Shown here: piece by piece, positions 31,300-40,405 of the stretch
Numbering within the stretch: the stretch's first letter is position 1
Layout of the letters: the number at the start of each line of letters is the position of its first letter
DNA from: Aureimonas sp. AU20
GTDB lineage: Bacteria; Pseudomonadota; Alphaproteobacteria; Rhizobiales; Rhizobiaceae
NCBI RefSeq assembly: GCF_001442755.1
Contig: NZ_CP006371.1
Span: forward strand, 1 to 64,000
DNA length: 64,000 nucleotides
Direction: 5' to 3'
The notes under the pieces: generated by a model
Told to the model about the DNA's origin: nothing
The model's database searches: none
The model's input: the letters and a program-made list of their open reading frames with translations, nothing else
Position numbers and translations under genes: made by a program

Positions 31300-31472
31300 T
31301 ATGACAACCCCAGAGCATATCAGGCATAATCGACTTTCATCACGAGGCGAACAGTCGTACAAAGCTTCCGTCGCAATGTCCACTCTCTGGGGTGGCCGGA
31401 TCATAATCTTAAGTTGTTGATCATGCAGACTTAGTGATTGTAATCTGAAAAAGCCCTTGAGGATCGCAGACC

Positions 31473-31838
31473 TTGAGCAATGACCCGATCGATATCCATC
31501 TAGGCAAGCGGATCGAGCGGCGTCGCTTGGATCAGGGCCGATCGCTTCAGTCCGTCGCGACGGATCTCGGCATCACGTATCAGCAGGTTCGCAAATATGA
31601 GAACGGCGAGAACCGCGTGAGCGCTAGCACGCTTTATCGACTCGCCATGGTGCTAAAGGTTCCGACGAGCTTCTTCTTCGAAGGAATGGAGGGCGAGCCC
31701 CTCGACGAAGTGAACTTGGCGAAAGAGGCAGTGCTCGAACCCGCCGTGGAGGACATGCTTTCCCGGATCAGGGATCCTGAGATAAGGGGGGCGATCCGCC
31801 ACCTGTTCGTGCGAACGGCCAATCTTGGATCTCGCTGA
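31473..31838 (+). CDS. XRE-family transcriptional regulator (module copy 2)
   Basis: This 121-residue regulator starts at TTG 31473 with GAGG 10 bp upstream; MSNDPIDIHLGKRIE parallels MTSDPFDRHLGKRIE of copy 1. The HTH (LGITYQQVRKYENGENRVSA) is nearly identical. The C-terminal part diverges but ends IRGAIRHLFVRTANL, like copy 1. The gene is divergent from the PAS gene across 173 bp that share the word GCAATGTCCAC with the copy-1 intergenic region. It probably controls the pair and perhaps nearby genes. Confidence 0.9.
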   Translation: MSNDPIDIHLGKRIERRRLDQGRSLQSVATDLGITYQQVRKYENGENRVSASTLYRLAMVLKVPTSFFFEGMEGEPLDEVNLAKEAVLEPAVEDMLSRIRDPEIRGAIRHLFVRTANLGSR

Positions 31839-31858
31839 CCACCCCACATGAGGAGTCG

Positions 31859-31930
31859 TGGGCCGAAAGCAGACCACCAGCTATCAGCGTGATCGAGCGA
31901 AAAGTTGCTGTTCTGCAGAAGACCCATCAT
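31859..31930. repeat. Dispersed intergenic repeat, copy A
   Basis: Starts GGGCCGAAAGCAGAC and continues with AGCTATCAGC, GATCGAGCGAAAAG and TTCTGCAGAAGACCC. It follows the XRE gene of module copy 2. Confidence 0.7.
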
Positions 31931-32038
31931 AGTCGTTCGAGGCTTCACCACAGACGGCAGCTGTCGAGTTCGGCTGCAATGTCGAGATAGTGGACGCCTG
32001 ACCTTAGTTAGGCGCGCATCAGCGGCTCGGCGATGTAC

Positions 32039-32230
32039 ATGGAATTGACCGGCGCACTTGAGCAAATCCGAAATGCCCGACAACGCAGCATCAATCCCCT
32101 CCCTATCGGAAAGGTCGAACGCTCGGCGGTCGACGCTCAGCTTGTTGGCAAGCGGCCTGAGGAAGGGGAGCGGTTGGATCTGCCTTCCATCTTTGCGTTA
32201 GCGACGCTGGAGCGAGATGCTCGTCGTTAA
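32039..32230 (+). CDS. Possible small hypothetical gene
   Basis: ATG 32039 opens a 63-codon frame (MELTGALEQIRNARQRSI, then GERLDLPSIFALATLERD) with protein-like composition and no strong ribosome site. The segment encoding GERLDLPS recurs near 48486-48510, where it stands alone as a remnant. It could be a real gene or itself a fragment. Confidence 0.35.
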   Translation: MELTGALEQIRNARQRSINPLPIGKVERSAVDAQLVGKRPEEGERLDLPSIFALATLERDARR

Positions 32231-32349
32231 AAGGAATGTGTTCAGCTGACAGGACGTCAATTCCGATCCGCGTTTAACTTCGCAATAAATGGTCGCCTGC
32301 TACCGTCCCTTGGGTGCCATCCTCAGGCGTCCTCAGGAAGGATTCATAC

Positions 32350-32859
32350 ATGAGAAGCTCATTCTTGGCGTGTATGCTCGCGGCAACCTTCACCCTGATC
32401 GGTGCCGCCGCCGCCGCCGACCTTCCCAACCCGAGCGGTCCCGTCGTCCTCACCATAAGTGGCACCATTTCCAACACCAACGGTGACGGGATCGCCCGCT
32501 TCGACTTGGCTGCCCTTGAGGCGATAGGTGGACGTTCCGCCACGATGGAAACACCTTGGACGGATGGTCCCACGCAGTTCAGTGGTCCCTTCCTTCGCAA
32601 CGTCTTAGCCGAAGTCGGCGCTAAGGGCTCAAAGGTGCAGCTTATCGCGCTCAACGACTATGCTGCCGACATACCTGTTGGCGACGCGACCGGTCTCGAC
32701 ACGATTCTGGCGACCCGCATGAACGGAAAACCGCTTTCCGTTCGCGACAAGGGACCGCTGTTCCTTATCTATCCGTTCGACCAGTCGCCTGACCTCTACA
32801 ACGAGAAGTATTTTTCCCGGTCCGTATGGCAGATCAAAGAGATCAGGGTCGTTGAATGA
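32350..32859 (+). CDS. Exported molybdopterin-oxidoreductase-like protein (module copy 2)
   Basis: This 169-residue protein from ATG 32350, with AGGAAGG upstream, has a Sec signal peptide (MRSSFLACMLAATFTLIGAA) in place of the Tat-like signal of copy 1. The domain is the same: FDLAALEAIGGRSATM, DGPTQFSGPFLRNVLAEVG, LIALNDYAADIPVGDA, GPLFLIYPFDQ and YFSRSVWQIKEIRVVE. No Cys is available for a molybdenum ligand. It overlaps the hybrid kinase by 4 bp. Pairing with a periplasmic sensing domain of a membrane signalling protein is the constant feature of both loci. Confidence 0.85.
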   Translation: MRSSFLACMLAATFTLIGAAAAADLPNPSGPVVLTISGTISNTNGDGIARFDLAALEAIGGRSATMETPWTDGPTQFSGPFLRNVLAEVGAKGSKVQLIALNDYAADIPVGDATGLDTILATRMNGKPLSVRDKGPLFLIYPFDQSPDLYNEKYFSRSVWQIKEIRVVE

Positions 32860-35078
32860 CACCCGCTCTCGCCGGGGGCCGCGCCTCGGTCCGTAGGTCG
32901 ACCCGAGCAACGTGGCTCTCGCTGGCCTCTTCGGTTTTGTTGCTCGCGCTACTCGTTGCCGCTTATGTGAATCTCGCCAACCGCAGCAGCGGCTTGCAGG
33001 ACGGAATTCGAGAAGACGCTCTTTGGGCGGTCTACCAGATCGGCCACGAATCGAGCGCACTGTCATCGACCCTTCGCGACACGCTGGCAGATGGTATGAT
33101 CGACGACGCGGAGGCCAAGGTCCTTGGACTGCGCTACGATATCCTATACTCGCGAATGACCGTCCTCGACGGTTCAAGATACGGTGCCTATTTCTCCGAC
33201 GAGAACGACATTCGCAGCAAGCGCGTTCATGCGCGCCAGCTTATCGCATCATTGCAACCGACCTTCGATGCACTTGACGCTGGCGCAAGGTATGTGGACG
33301 CTCTGCGCGCCGCATTGAGGGACGTCCGCGAACTAGAAGTCACGGCCGAGGATCTGCTGCTTTTAACCAACACGGCAGTTTCTGCAGCCCGCGCAGACGC
33401 ACGAGCCGAGCTTCTTCGTCTACAGGACGTCGCAGCTTGGATTGTGCTCGCTCTATTCGTCTCGGTCGGGCTGCTCGTCCTAAGCCTCTGTCGACGTCTC
33501 CAGGCCACCAGAGCTATCGGTCAGCAGATCCAGGCCGTAGCCGACGAGATGAAGGGAGCCTTCGCCGCCGCGGAGGCCGGGAATCGGGCGAAGTCCGAAT
33601 TTATGGCGACGATGAGCCATGAGATCCGTACCCCGCTGAACGCCATCCTCGGCATGTCGGAACTCCTCTCAATGTCGAAGCTTTCCGCGGATGATCGCGA
33701 AAGCGTTGCCGCGATCGGGTCGTCCGGCACAGCGCTGTTGGAGGTCATTAATGAGATCCTGGACTTCACCAAAATCGAACACGGCAACCTCTTGTCGGAG
33801 TGCATTCCTTTCGACCCAGTCGAGTTGGTGCGCGAGGCCAACATCGTGGTCAACGTACGGGCTCTGGAGCGCGGCAACTCCATCCTGTTCGAGGGCACAA
33901 GCGTTACCGGCTTCTACGAGGGGGACCCCACCCGCTTACGGCGTGTCCTCATAAATCTTCTCAGCAACGCGACGAAGTTCACCGAAAACGGCTGCATCCG
34001 AGTTTCCCTGCGCGAAACAGGCACGCCCGACGCACCCCGTCTGCGCTTCGACGTATCGGACAACGGCATCGGCATCGCCCCCGAAGCGCGCCCTCTCCTG
34101 TTCCGGCCTTTCAGCCAGGTCGACGGTTCTATCAGCCGACGCTTTGGCGGAACAGGTCTTGGCCTTGCCATCTGCAAACGCATTGTCGAGGCTGCGGACG
34201 GCGAGATCGGCGTCGAAAGCGCGGCCGGTGTTGGAAGTCGCTTTTGGTTTGAGGTGCCAGCGCATCGCACAAAGGAAGCGCCATGCTCTTCATACGTTTC
34301 CACCCCATTGGCCCAGAACACGACCGCGCGCCGCAACGTGCTCGTGGTCGAGGACAACGTTTTCAACTGGCGGGTCGCGGCCCGCTTCCTTGAGCGCTTA
34401 GGGCACACCGCAACTTTTGCCGAAAACGGCGAGGCTGCGGTGAGGTTGGCGGTTAAAGGCGGGTTCGATCTGGTGCTGATGGACATGCATATGCCCGTCA
34501 TGGATGGCCTCGAGGCGACACGACGCATTCGCGCCTCCGGCGAGCGCGTGCCCGTCGTTGCTCTGACCGCGAACGCATCCGAAACGGACCGGGAACGCTG
34601 CGCGGCAGTTGGAATGAACGGGTTCGAGACCAAGCCCATCCCGATGGATCGCCTGCGCGCGCTTGTGGAACGCTGGTGCGATGCGCAGAACGCAACTCTC
34701 AGCACCAACCCCGATCTTGGTTCCAAACCTCTCGCTGTTGTGTCGGGTGTAAGCCCGCTGGATATGGACCATGAGAGAGTGGCCGATCTTGTCGCGGCAT
34801 TAGGCGAAGACGGTCTGGCCGAGCTGCGCGAGGAGTTCAAAAAGGACGCACGGTCCCTCCTCGCTGAACTTTCGGCCGCCCTCGGGACGGGCGATGCGAT
34901 GGTCACTGACCGGGTCTTCCATACGATCAAGGGCGCTGCCTCGAACGTGGGCTATAGGGGGATCGCCGAACTCGCGGAAGCGGCACGCCACAAGGAGGAC
35001 AAAGCCGGGCGGGAACCGTTGGAAACCGAACTAAGACGCCTGTTGGCTGGTGATCCGGAGGGGGAATTGGCGGCATGA
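32856..35078 (+). CDS. Hybrid histidine kinase with receiver and HPt domains
   Basis: This 740-residue membrane kinase has transmembrane helices at about residues 21-42 and 190-212 enclosing a helical periplasmic domain of ~145 residues. A HisKA domain follows (MSHEIRTPLNAILGM, His near 255). An HATPase has NLLSNATKFTENG, DNGIGIAPE and GGTGLGLAICKRI. A receiver has its phospho-Asp in LVLMDMHMP near residue 543, and an HPt domain has HTIKGAASNVG near residue 689. All phosphorelay positions are intact. It overlaps the exported protein gene before it and the HD-GYP regulator after it by 4 bp each. The HPt likely passes phosphate to that regulator. Confidence 0.95.
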   Translation: MTPALAGGRASVRRSTRATWLSLASSVLLLALLVAAYVNLANRSSGLQDGIREDALWAVYQIGHESSALSSTLRDTLADGMIDDAEAKVLGLRYDILYSRMTVLDGSRYGAYFSDENDIRSKRVHARQLIASLQPTFDALDAGARYVDALRAALRDVRELEVTAEDLLLLTNTAVSAARADARAELLRLQDVAAWIVLALFVSVGLLVLSLCRRLQATRAIGQQIQAVADEMKGAFAAAEAGNRAKSEFMATMSHEIRTPLNAILGMSELLSMSKLSADDRESVAAIGSSGTALLEVINEILDFTKIEHGNLLSECIPFDPVELVREANIVVNVRALERGNSILFEGTSVTGFYEGDPTRLRRVLINLLSNATKFTENGCIRVSLRETGTPDAPRLRFDVSDNGIGIAPEARPLLFRPFSQVDGSISRRFGGTGLGLAICKRIVEAADGEIGVESAAGVGSRFWFEVPAHRTKEAPCSSYVSTPLAQNTTARRNVLVVEDNVFNWRVAARFLERLGHTATFAENGEAAVRLAVKGGFDLVLMDMHMPVMDGLEATRRIRASGERVPVVALTANASETDRERCAAVGMNGFETKPIPMDRLRALVERWCDAQNATLSTNPDLGSKPLAVVSGVSPLDMDHERVADLVAALGEDGLAELREEFKKDARSLLAELSAALGTGDAMVTDRVFHTIKGAASNVGYRGIAELAEAARHKEDKAGREPLETELRRLLAGDPEGELAA

Positions 35079-36124
35079 CCAAGAAAATCGTGGTCCTCCT
35101 CATTGAGGACAATCGTACCAATCTTTTGCTCATGCGCAAGCTTGTGGAGCACGCGGGCGCGTTCGAGGTCGTGTGCTTCACCGATCCGCTGGAGGCGGCC
35201 GCCAAGCTTAATGCTGTCCCCTTCGACATGGCCATTGTGGACCACCAGATGCCCGGCATGAGCGGCATCGAACTGATTGGGCGCATCCGCACCGAGCCTG
35301 GCAATGCCGACAAGCCAGTTGTAATGGTGACAGCGGACCGCGATACCGAACTACGCTTGGCCGCGTTGCGCGCGGGTGCTGTCGATTTCCTAGCCAAGCC
35401 GATCGATCCGGTGGAGTTTTCGGCGCGCATCGCCAATCTCGGCCGCCTTTGCGAGGCGCAGCGGCAGCTCGCAAATAGGGCGGAGTGGCTGCGGTCCGAG
35501 GTGGAAGCCGCGACGGCGGAGTTGCGACGCCGGGAAGAGGAAATCATTTACCGCCTGACGCTCGCTGCGGGATATAAGGACGAAGATACCGCCGCCCACA
35601 CTGTGCGGATGGCGCGAATGTGCGGTGAACTCGCGCGAGAGCTGGGGCTTTCGGCGGAAGCGTGTCGCGACATCGAGATGGCTGCTCCTATGCACGACAT
35701 CGGCAAGGTCGGCATTCGAGACGAGGTACTTCAGAAGCGTGGTCGGCTCGACGATCTCGAGATGAATCATATGCGCGAGCATGCACGGATCGGAAGCGAC
35801 ATTCTTCATGGGTCGGAGTGCGATCTCCTAAGGCTGGCGGCAACGATCGCCATGACACATCACGAGCGATGGGATGGAACCGGATACCCCAACCAGCTTG
35901 GCGGAACCGACATTCCCTTGGCGGGCCGTATCGCGGCAGTCGCGGACGTCTTCGACGCGTTAATTAGTGACCGACCCTATAAGCAGGCGTGGACCCGCGA
36001 GAAGGCGATCGCCTACATCGCTGAGCAGGCTGGGCGCCAGTTCGACCCAACCTGTGTGGTAGCCTTTCTTGCCATCATAAGTCGGGAAACCAGCACGGAG
36101 CGAAAAATCGAGCTCGTAGCCTGA
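35075..36124 (+). CDS. HD-GYP response regulator (RpfG-like c-di-GMP phosphodiesterase)
   Basis: This 349-residue protein has an N-terminal receiver (LLIEDNRTN; phospho-Asp in AIVDHQMPGMSG near residue 55; Lys in FLAKPI). An HD-GYP domain follows, with APMHDIGKVGI, MREHARIGSDIL and HHERWDGTGYPNQ. Both the HD metal site and the GYP loop are present, so it should hydrolyse c-di-GMP. It is the last gene of the three-gene module and the natural acceptor for the hybrid kinase. A signal sensed outside the cell would thus change c-di-GMP level. Confidence 0.94.
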   Translation: MTKKIVVLLIEDNRTNLLLMRKLVEHAGAFEVVCFTDPLEAAAKLNAVPFDMAIVDHQMPGMSGIELIGRIRTEPGNADKPVVMVTADRDTELRLAALRAGAVDFLAKPIDPVEFSARIANLGRLCEAQRQLANRAEWLRSEVEAATAELRRREEEIIYRLTLAAGYKDEDTAAHTVRMARMCGELARELGLSAEACRDIEMAAPMHDIGKVGIRDEVLQKRGRLDDLEMNHMREHARIGSDILHGSECDLLRLAATIAMTHHERWDGTGYPNQLGGTDIPLAGRIAAVADVFDALISDRPYKQAWTREKAIAYIAEQAGRQFDPTCVVAFLAIISRETSTERKIELVA

Positions 36125-36358
36125 ATGAGTATCAGATCATAGTCTGGGCTGCCTCTGCGCAAACCGACATTCGGCAGCCGGCGCTCGGCATCATTCTTTC
36201 TGGAAGCGTCAGATCGGATACGTTCTGCCAATTGGTGCGACCGCAGCTGACCGCTCCAATTGACCATATCACGTTGCCGACCGCTCAATTCAACAGTCAG
36301 GACCCGTGCCCCTTCGCCATGACCAACGAGGTTTTGGAGCAAGCAAGCGATCGCGAGA

Positions 36359-37444
36359 TCAAGCGGCAGACTGCATTCGGGCCTTGCTTGAGTACATACG
36401 CTCGTCTGCCCGACGGGCGATGCCGTCGATAGTGTCGTGCGAGCAGATTGCTGTAACGCCGACGCTCGCTCCGATATGAGCCGTACCCTGCGGCACGATG
36501 ACCGGCTGCTCGAGCGCTTCGCAGATACGATCGGCAACAATGCGAGCACGATTGCGATCGCCGATCAGAAGCACAACGAATTCATCACCGCCAACCCGGG
36601 CCACGAATGACTCCTCACCAACGATTATTTGGATCCGTTTGGTTGCAGCACATAAAACCAAGTCTCCCGCATCATGCCCCAGCGTGTCGTTGACAGACTT
36701 GAACCGGTCAAGATCAACTCCCAACCAATGGAGACCATCGAGCCTCTCCTCGAGCGCTTGGCGCATGACAGCCTCAAGTTGACGCCGGTTCCAAAGGCCG
36801 GTCAGAGGATCCGTTGTTGCCAAGCGTTCGACGGAACGGTGATCGAGCAGGGCTTCTACCGCTCGTTTATATTGTAAACGGCAGTGTCCTACTACGGAAA
36901 CGATGCCGACCAGCATTGAGATGGCAACATAAGTGCTCGTCGTGTCAACCAAACTGGTTAGAAAGATTGCAGGTACTGCTAGGGGTATCGCCGTTTGCAG
37001 GTAACCAATCTTTGGCTGTAGAGCGACATAGGGGATCGGACCGTAGGCCATGCCAACGGCTGTCGCGAGCGCCCAATTCAGCATCGAAGAATCGCCACCA
37101 AGCACGATGAACGAAGTAAACGCTGCGAACGCCAGAGACAGTCCGATGCCTCCAACACCGTACGCAATTTGCCAGCAGATCTGAATTCGGCGCAACTGCG
37201 AGCGATCAGCGAACCGAGCGTACGCTTCTGCTACGACTATTCGAATAAGGCAGGCGAGCCAAACAATGATCGCGCTCAGCCAGATCCCAAGAGGAGGCGA
37301 ATTGTGAATGGCCGCGATCGTAGGCGCTATCGCGATGAGGACCATCCATCGAACGCCTGATCGCGACTCGTACATCCCTGCCGTCAGATCGGCGATCACA
37401 TCGTCGGGAAGGTCCCGATAGGGTGGTATGTTCATGCGTTTCAT
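36359..37444 (-). CDS. Membrane GGDEF protein (diguanylate cyclase)
   Basis: This 361-residue protein has about six transmembrane helices in its first 190 residues, in a MASE-like arrangement. The GGDEF domain has TTDPLTGLWNRRQLEAVM, GVDLDRFKSVNDTLGHDAGD and ARVGGDEFVVL. The motif is intact; the position of the RxxD inhibitory site is occupied by GEES, so feedback binding is not expected. No EAL domain is present. It is convergent with the HD-GYP gene across 234 bp. The membrane part is probably the sensor. Confidence 0.9.
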   Translation of the reverse strand: MKRMNIPPYRDLPDDVIADLTAGMYESRSGVRWMVLIAIAPTIAAIHNSPPLGIWLSAIIVWLACLIRIVVAEAYARFADRSQLRRIQICWQIAYGVGGIGLSLAFAAFTSFIVLGGDSSMLNWALATAVGMAYGPIPYVALQPKIGYLQTAIPLAVPAIFLTSLVDTTSTYVAISMLVGIVSVVGHCRLQYKRAVEALLDHRSVERLATTDPLTGLWNRRQLEAVMRQALEERLDGLHWLGVDLDRFKSVNDTLGHDAGDLVLCAATKRIQIIVGEESFVARVGGDEFVVLLIGDRNRARIVADRICEALEQPVIVPQGTAHIGASVGVTAICSHDTIDGIARRADERMYSSKARMQSAA

Positions 37445-37592
37445 ACCCGGCCATTCCCTATGGTCGGGGGAAACTACCTAACTGGCGTTAACTAAGTGTT
37501 CAAAGCGTGCAGCTGTGCTTGACGCTCCGATTTCGCACGCCAGCCTCTCGACGAACTTCCACCCAACTCGGATGCATATCCGTCGATGGGAA

Positions 37593-37660
37593 CGGGCTGA
37601 TAGCGGAAGGTCAGCTTTTTGGGTGCAGTCGCGCAAAGCTGCCGCTTTGCTATCGTCGGC
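37593..37660. repeat. Dispersed intergenic repeat, copy I (degenerate)
   Basis: CGGGCTGATAGCGGAAGG, then TCAGCTTTTTGGG, AAAGCTGCCGCTTTGCTATCG. It shares the block order of the better copies but only part of the bases. It lies between the GGDEF gene and the DUF2156 gene. Confidence 0.45.
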
Positions 37661-37703
37661 AGCCGTCGCCATTACGGACATTTTTTCAACATGTTACGCC
37701 GCC

Positions 37704-38744
37704 TCATAGCGTCTTGAGCAACCGCAACAGCGCCAGCATTTCTATGGGACTCCCGCGTTTGAATGCGATGTAGCTCGCTTTTTGATTGCCGTGGAACCGG
37801 CGTTTGAAGGCCGCTTGTCCCTGAAGATTGAAGATTTTCTCGTTGATGCGTTTGGATCGAAACGCTTGCTCGAAGGACAGGCGCCATAGCCGGCTTTCTG
37901 GAAAGGCGCTCGCTTTGATGCCGGCGAGCGGGGACAGTCCAAATGACAGGTGGAGGCGGCCCTCCTCCCTAAATCGATCGGCTGCGAACTTGGTTAGACC
38001 GATCTCCGCATGCGCGGTGGTTCCGACGAGCTTGCGCTTGAAGGCCGCAGTGTACCCGACGACATCCCCATCTTTGAAGATCGGATCGAAGTCGAGAATG
38101 GCGGTCGCTTGGCCATCGGGATGAAGGAGCATGAACCGACGCATGGGAGGAGCAAGGAACGGCTCGAACGGTCGGTTCAGGAACCGCATCTCACGCCGGC
38201 TGACGATGCGTCCCGTTCGCCAGTTCGAAGAGATGTGCCGTACTTGCTCCGCGTCGATGACCGAGCCGTCGCACTCCAGAATCCGGTAGCCCTTCTTTCG
38301 CAGCCACGTCTCGGAATAGCGGATCGTCTCGTATCGCTTGCCGGCGAAGGAATGTGTTTCGAGAGGGAGTTCGCTTTCGATGCCGATCTGATTGATGTGG
38401 TAGCCGAGGCCCGCCAGTACGCCTGCGGTCGCATGGCCGATCTGTACGAAGCATGGATGCCGGGTCTGTGCGACGAAACGGCGGATGTAGCCATCTCGCT
38501 CCCCCTCGCCCGTAACGGGATCGCCCAGAACGAAGGCGTGGCCCATCTTGGTGGCGAATGCGATGTAACCCTTCTCGTCGCCAAAATAACGAAGTCCGGG
38601 CTGGACCGCAGTGGAATAGGCGAGCGAGAAGTCGCCATGGTCCCGGCATAAGCGAAGACGTGTCGCGAGGTCGGGTTCGAAGGGTGGGACGTCCGGCAGC
38701 CTGGACTCCAACCACGAATCCAACAGCGACTTGAGGCTTGGCAT
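37704..38744 (-). CDS. DUF2156 protein (MprF lysyltransferase C-domain-like)
   Basis: This 346-residue soluble protein matches the DUF2156/LPG-synthase C-terminal domain: YFGDEKGYIAFATKMGHAFV then LGDPVTGEGER near residues 55-80. Later come FVQIGHATAGVLAGLGYH, GIESELPLETHSFAGKRYET and LSFGLSPLAGI. The family has a GNAT-like fold and transfers aminoacyl groups from tRNA to lipids when fused to a membrane domain. That domain is absent here, so the acceptor is unknown. It is divergent from a flavoprotein gene, 120 bp apart. Confidence 0.85.
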   Translation of the reverse strand: MPSLKSLLDSWLESRLPDVPPFEPDLATRLRLCRDHGDFSLAYSTAVQPGLRYFGDEKGYIAFATKMGHAFVLGDPVTGEGERDGYIRRFVAQTRHPCFVQIGHATAGVLAGLGYHINQIGIESELPLETHSFAGKRYETIRYSETWLRKKGYRILECDGSVIDAEQVRHISSNWRTGRIVSRREMRFLNRPFEPFLAPPMRRFMLLHPDGQATAILDFDPIFKDGDVVGYTAAFKRKLVGTTAHAEIGLTKFAADRFREEGRLHLSFGLSPLAGIKASAFPESRLWRLSFEQAFRSKRINEKIFNLQGQAAFKRRFHGNQKASYIAFKRGSPIEMLALLRLLKTL

Positions 38745-38864
38745 ACGCCGTGGTTCCTGCGTGGGCTTAGCGGTGAATGGCCTGCGTCACGCCGATCGAC
38801 GGTTCGCTTTTCACGGTGAAGGCGCATAGTCAATCATCGCCCGTCGTCCCCCAAGCGGATCTTC

Positions 38865-40010
38865 ATGAGCCGAGAACCCATCGTCAGAAACGTCGTCATC
38901 ATCGGAGCGGGGTTGGCCGGGCTGACAGCCGCTCACGCAATGCGCCGGCACGGCATCGAGCCGCTCGTTCTCGAGAAGAAAAGCGACATCGGGGCAACTT
39001 GGGAAAGACGCCATCCGCAGCTGACGTTAAACACACACCGCTCGCTCTCGTCGCTGCCGGGACTCAGCTATCCCCCCGGAACCGGAGCCTTTCCCAAACG
39101 AAGCGCCGTGATTGCGCATCTCAAGGCGTTTCGGGATCGGCATCGCTTCGAAATCCGCTACGGCGTCGAAGTCCTATCCCTAGCCAAGACGGATGGGCGG
39201 TTCGTCATCGCCACGAATGTCGGCCCTCTCCACGCCAAGTCCGTAGTCGTGGCAACAGGACGGGATGCAGTCGTGTCCGTCCCGCAATGGAAGGGCGTCG
39301 AGAGCTTCACGGGGAGAATCCTCCACGCAGCCGACTTCGGCGATGCCCGAACTTATGTCGGACGATCCGTCCTTGTGATCGGCGGTGGCAATTCAGGCTT
39401 CGACGTTCTCAATCATCTCAGCCGCGTTGCGACCGGGCCTGTCTGGTTGGCGCTTCGGCGCTCGCCCGGGCTTTTGCCCAAACGTCTCGGTGGTTTCGCG
39501 GTCCATCGGCTGTCGCCGCTCATGGCTACCCTTCCCATCCCGCTCGTCGATCGCCTTATCGGGTGGACGCAGAGGATCGCGTTTGGGGATCTCACCCGAC
39601 ACGGCTTTCCACCGGGACGGTTCGACGCTGCGACACGATTGACCGAGAATGACGTCGCGATCGCAGTCGACGACGGTGCGGTGAAGGCAATCAAACGAGG
39701 GCAGATCGCCGTGGTCGCGGAGGTCACGGAATTCTCGTCGTCAAGCGTGGTGCTGGCTGACGGCTCGACGGTGGCACCCGACATCGTAATCGCCGCCGTC
39801 GGGTATGCATCGGCACTGCCTCCAATGCTCGACCAACTGGACGCATTCGACGGGCTTGGCCGTCCACGCCTGCGACGTTGGCTCGGCGAAACCTCAGTGC
39901 CCGGACTTTGGCTGGTCGGAATGCAGCCCAGCCTGACGAGCTACTTCCGACAGGCTCATCGGGAAGCTGAGCAAGCTGCCCGGTCGATCGCCAAGATGCA
40001 GGTTGCCTGA
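38865..40010 (+). CDS. FAD-dependent oxidoreductase (flavin-monooxygenase-like)
   Basis: This 381-residue two-dinucleotide-domain flavoprotein has the FAD motif VVIIGAGLAGLTAAHAMRR near residue 10. NADPH-binding VLVIGGGNSGFDVLNHL is near residue 170. A central ATWERRHPQLTLNTHRSLSS region resembles flavin-containing monooxygenases and indole-pyruvate YucC-type enzymes. A late ATG motif follows (VIAAVGYASALPP). No substrate can be assigned. It is divergent from the DUF2156 gene; a shared lipid- or membrane-related role is possible but unsupported. Confidence 0.86.
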   Translation: MSREPIVRNVVIIGAGLAGLTAAHAMRRHGIEPLVLEKKSDIGATWERRHPQLTLNTHRSLSSLPGLSYPPGTGAFPKRSAVIAHLKAFRDRHRFEIRYGVEVLSLAKTDGRFVIATNVGPLHAKSVVVATGRDAVVSVPQWKGVESFTGRILHAADFGDARTYVGRSVLVIGGGNSGFDVLNHLSRVATGPVWLALRRSPGLLPKRLGGFAVHRLSPLMATLPIPLVDRLIGWTQRIAFGDLTRHGFPPGRFDAATRLTENDVAIAVDDGAVKAIKRGQIAVVAEVTEFSSSSVVLADGSTVAPDIVIAAVGYASALPPMLDQLDAFDGLGRPRLRRWLGETSVPGLWLVGMQPSLTSYFRQAHREAEQAARSIAKMQVA

Positions 40011-40038
40011 TTTCATGAGAAAAGTAGCGTGGGCGAGG

Positions 40039-40110
40039 ATGGGCCGAAGGCCGAGAAGCAGCTTCGAAGAGAGTGTGCCGCCGAGCTCACATTCCGTAGA
40101 CGACACTTCG
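40039..40110. repeat. Dispersed intergenic repeat, copy H (degenerate)
   Basis: GATGGGCCGAAGGC, then AGCAGCTTCGAAGAG and ATTCCGTAGACGAC follow the block order of the family. The rest of the gap 40011-40405 shows no gene. Confidence 0.5.
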
Positions 40111-40405
40111 AAGATGGGTGCATCGTTGCAGCACCGGCACCGCAAGAGCCGCCTGAATTCATAAACCCACGGCTTGCGCAGCAGGCGCAAAGAGGCATGG
40201 TCGGGGAAGAGCTCAAGACCTAACGAGACACCGCCAGCGGTGAACCGTCCTACCCTGAAAGCAAGACGGCAGGACTGTCGTAAACGCGCCATCAACTGTG
40301 GAGTCAGAAACAGGCATAGGTTGAAACGGTCTGCTTATCGTTTCCTTGCATGATAACTGTTCCTTACGAAGTCCCACCCTTTGTAGTGATGACAAGGAGG
40401 ACGTC

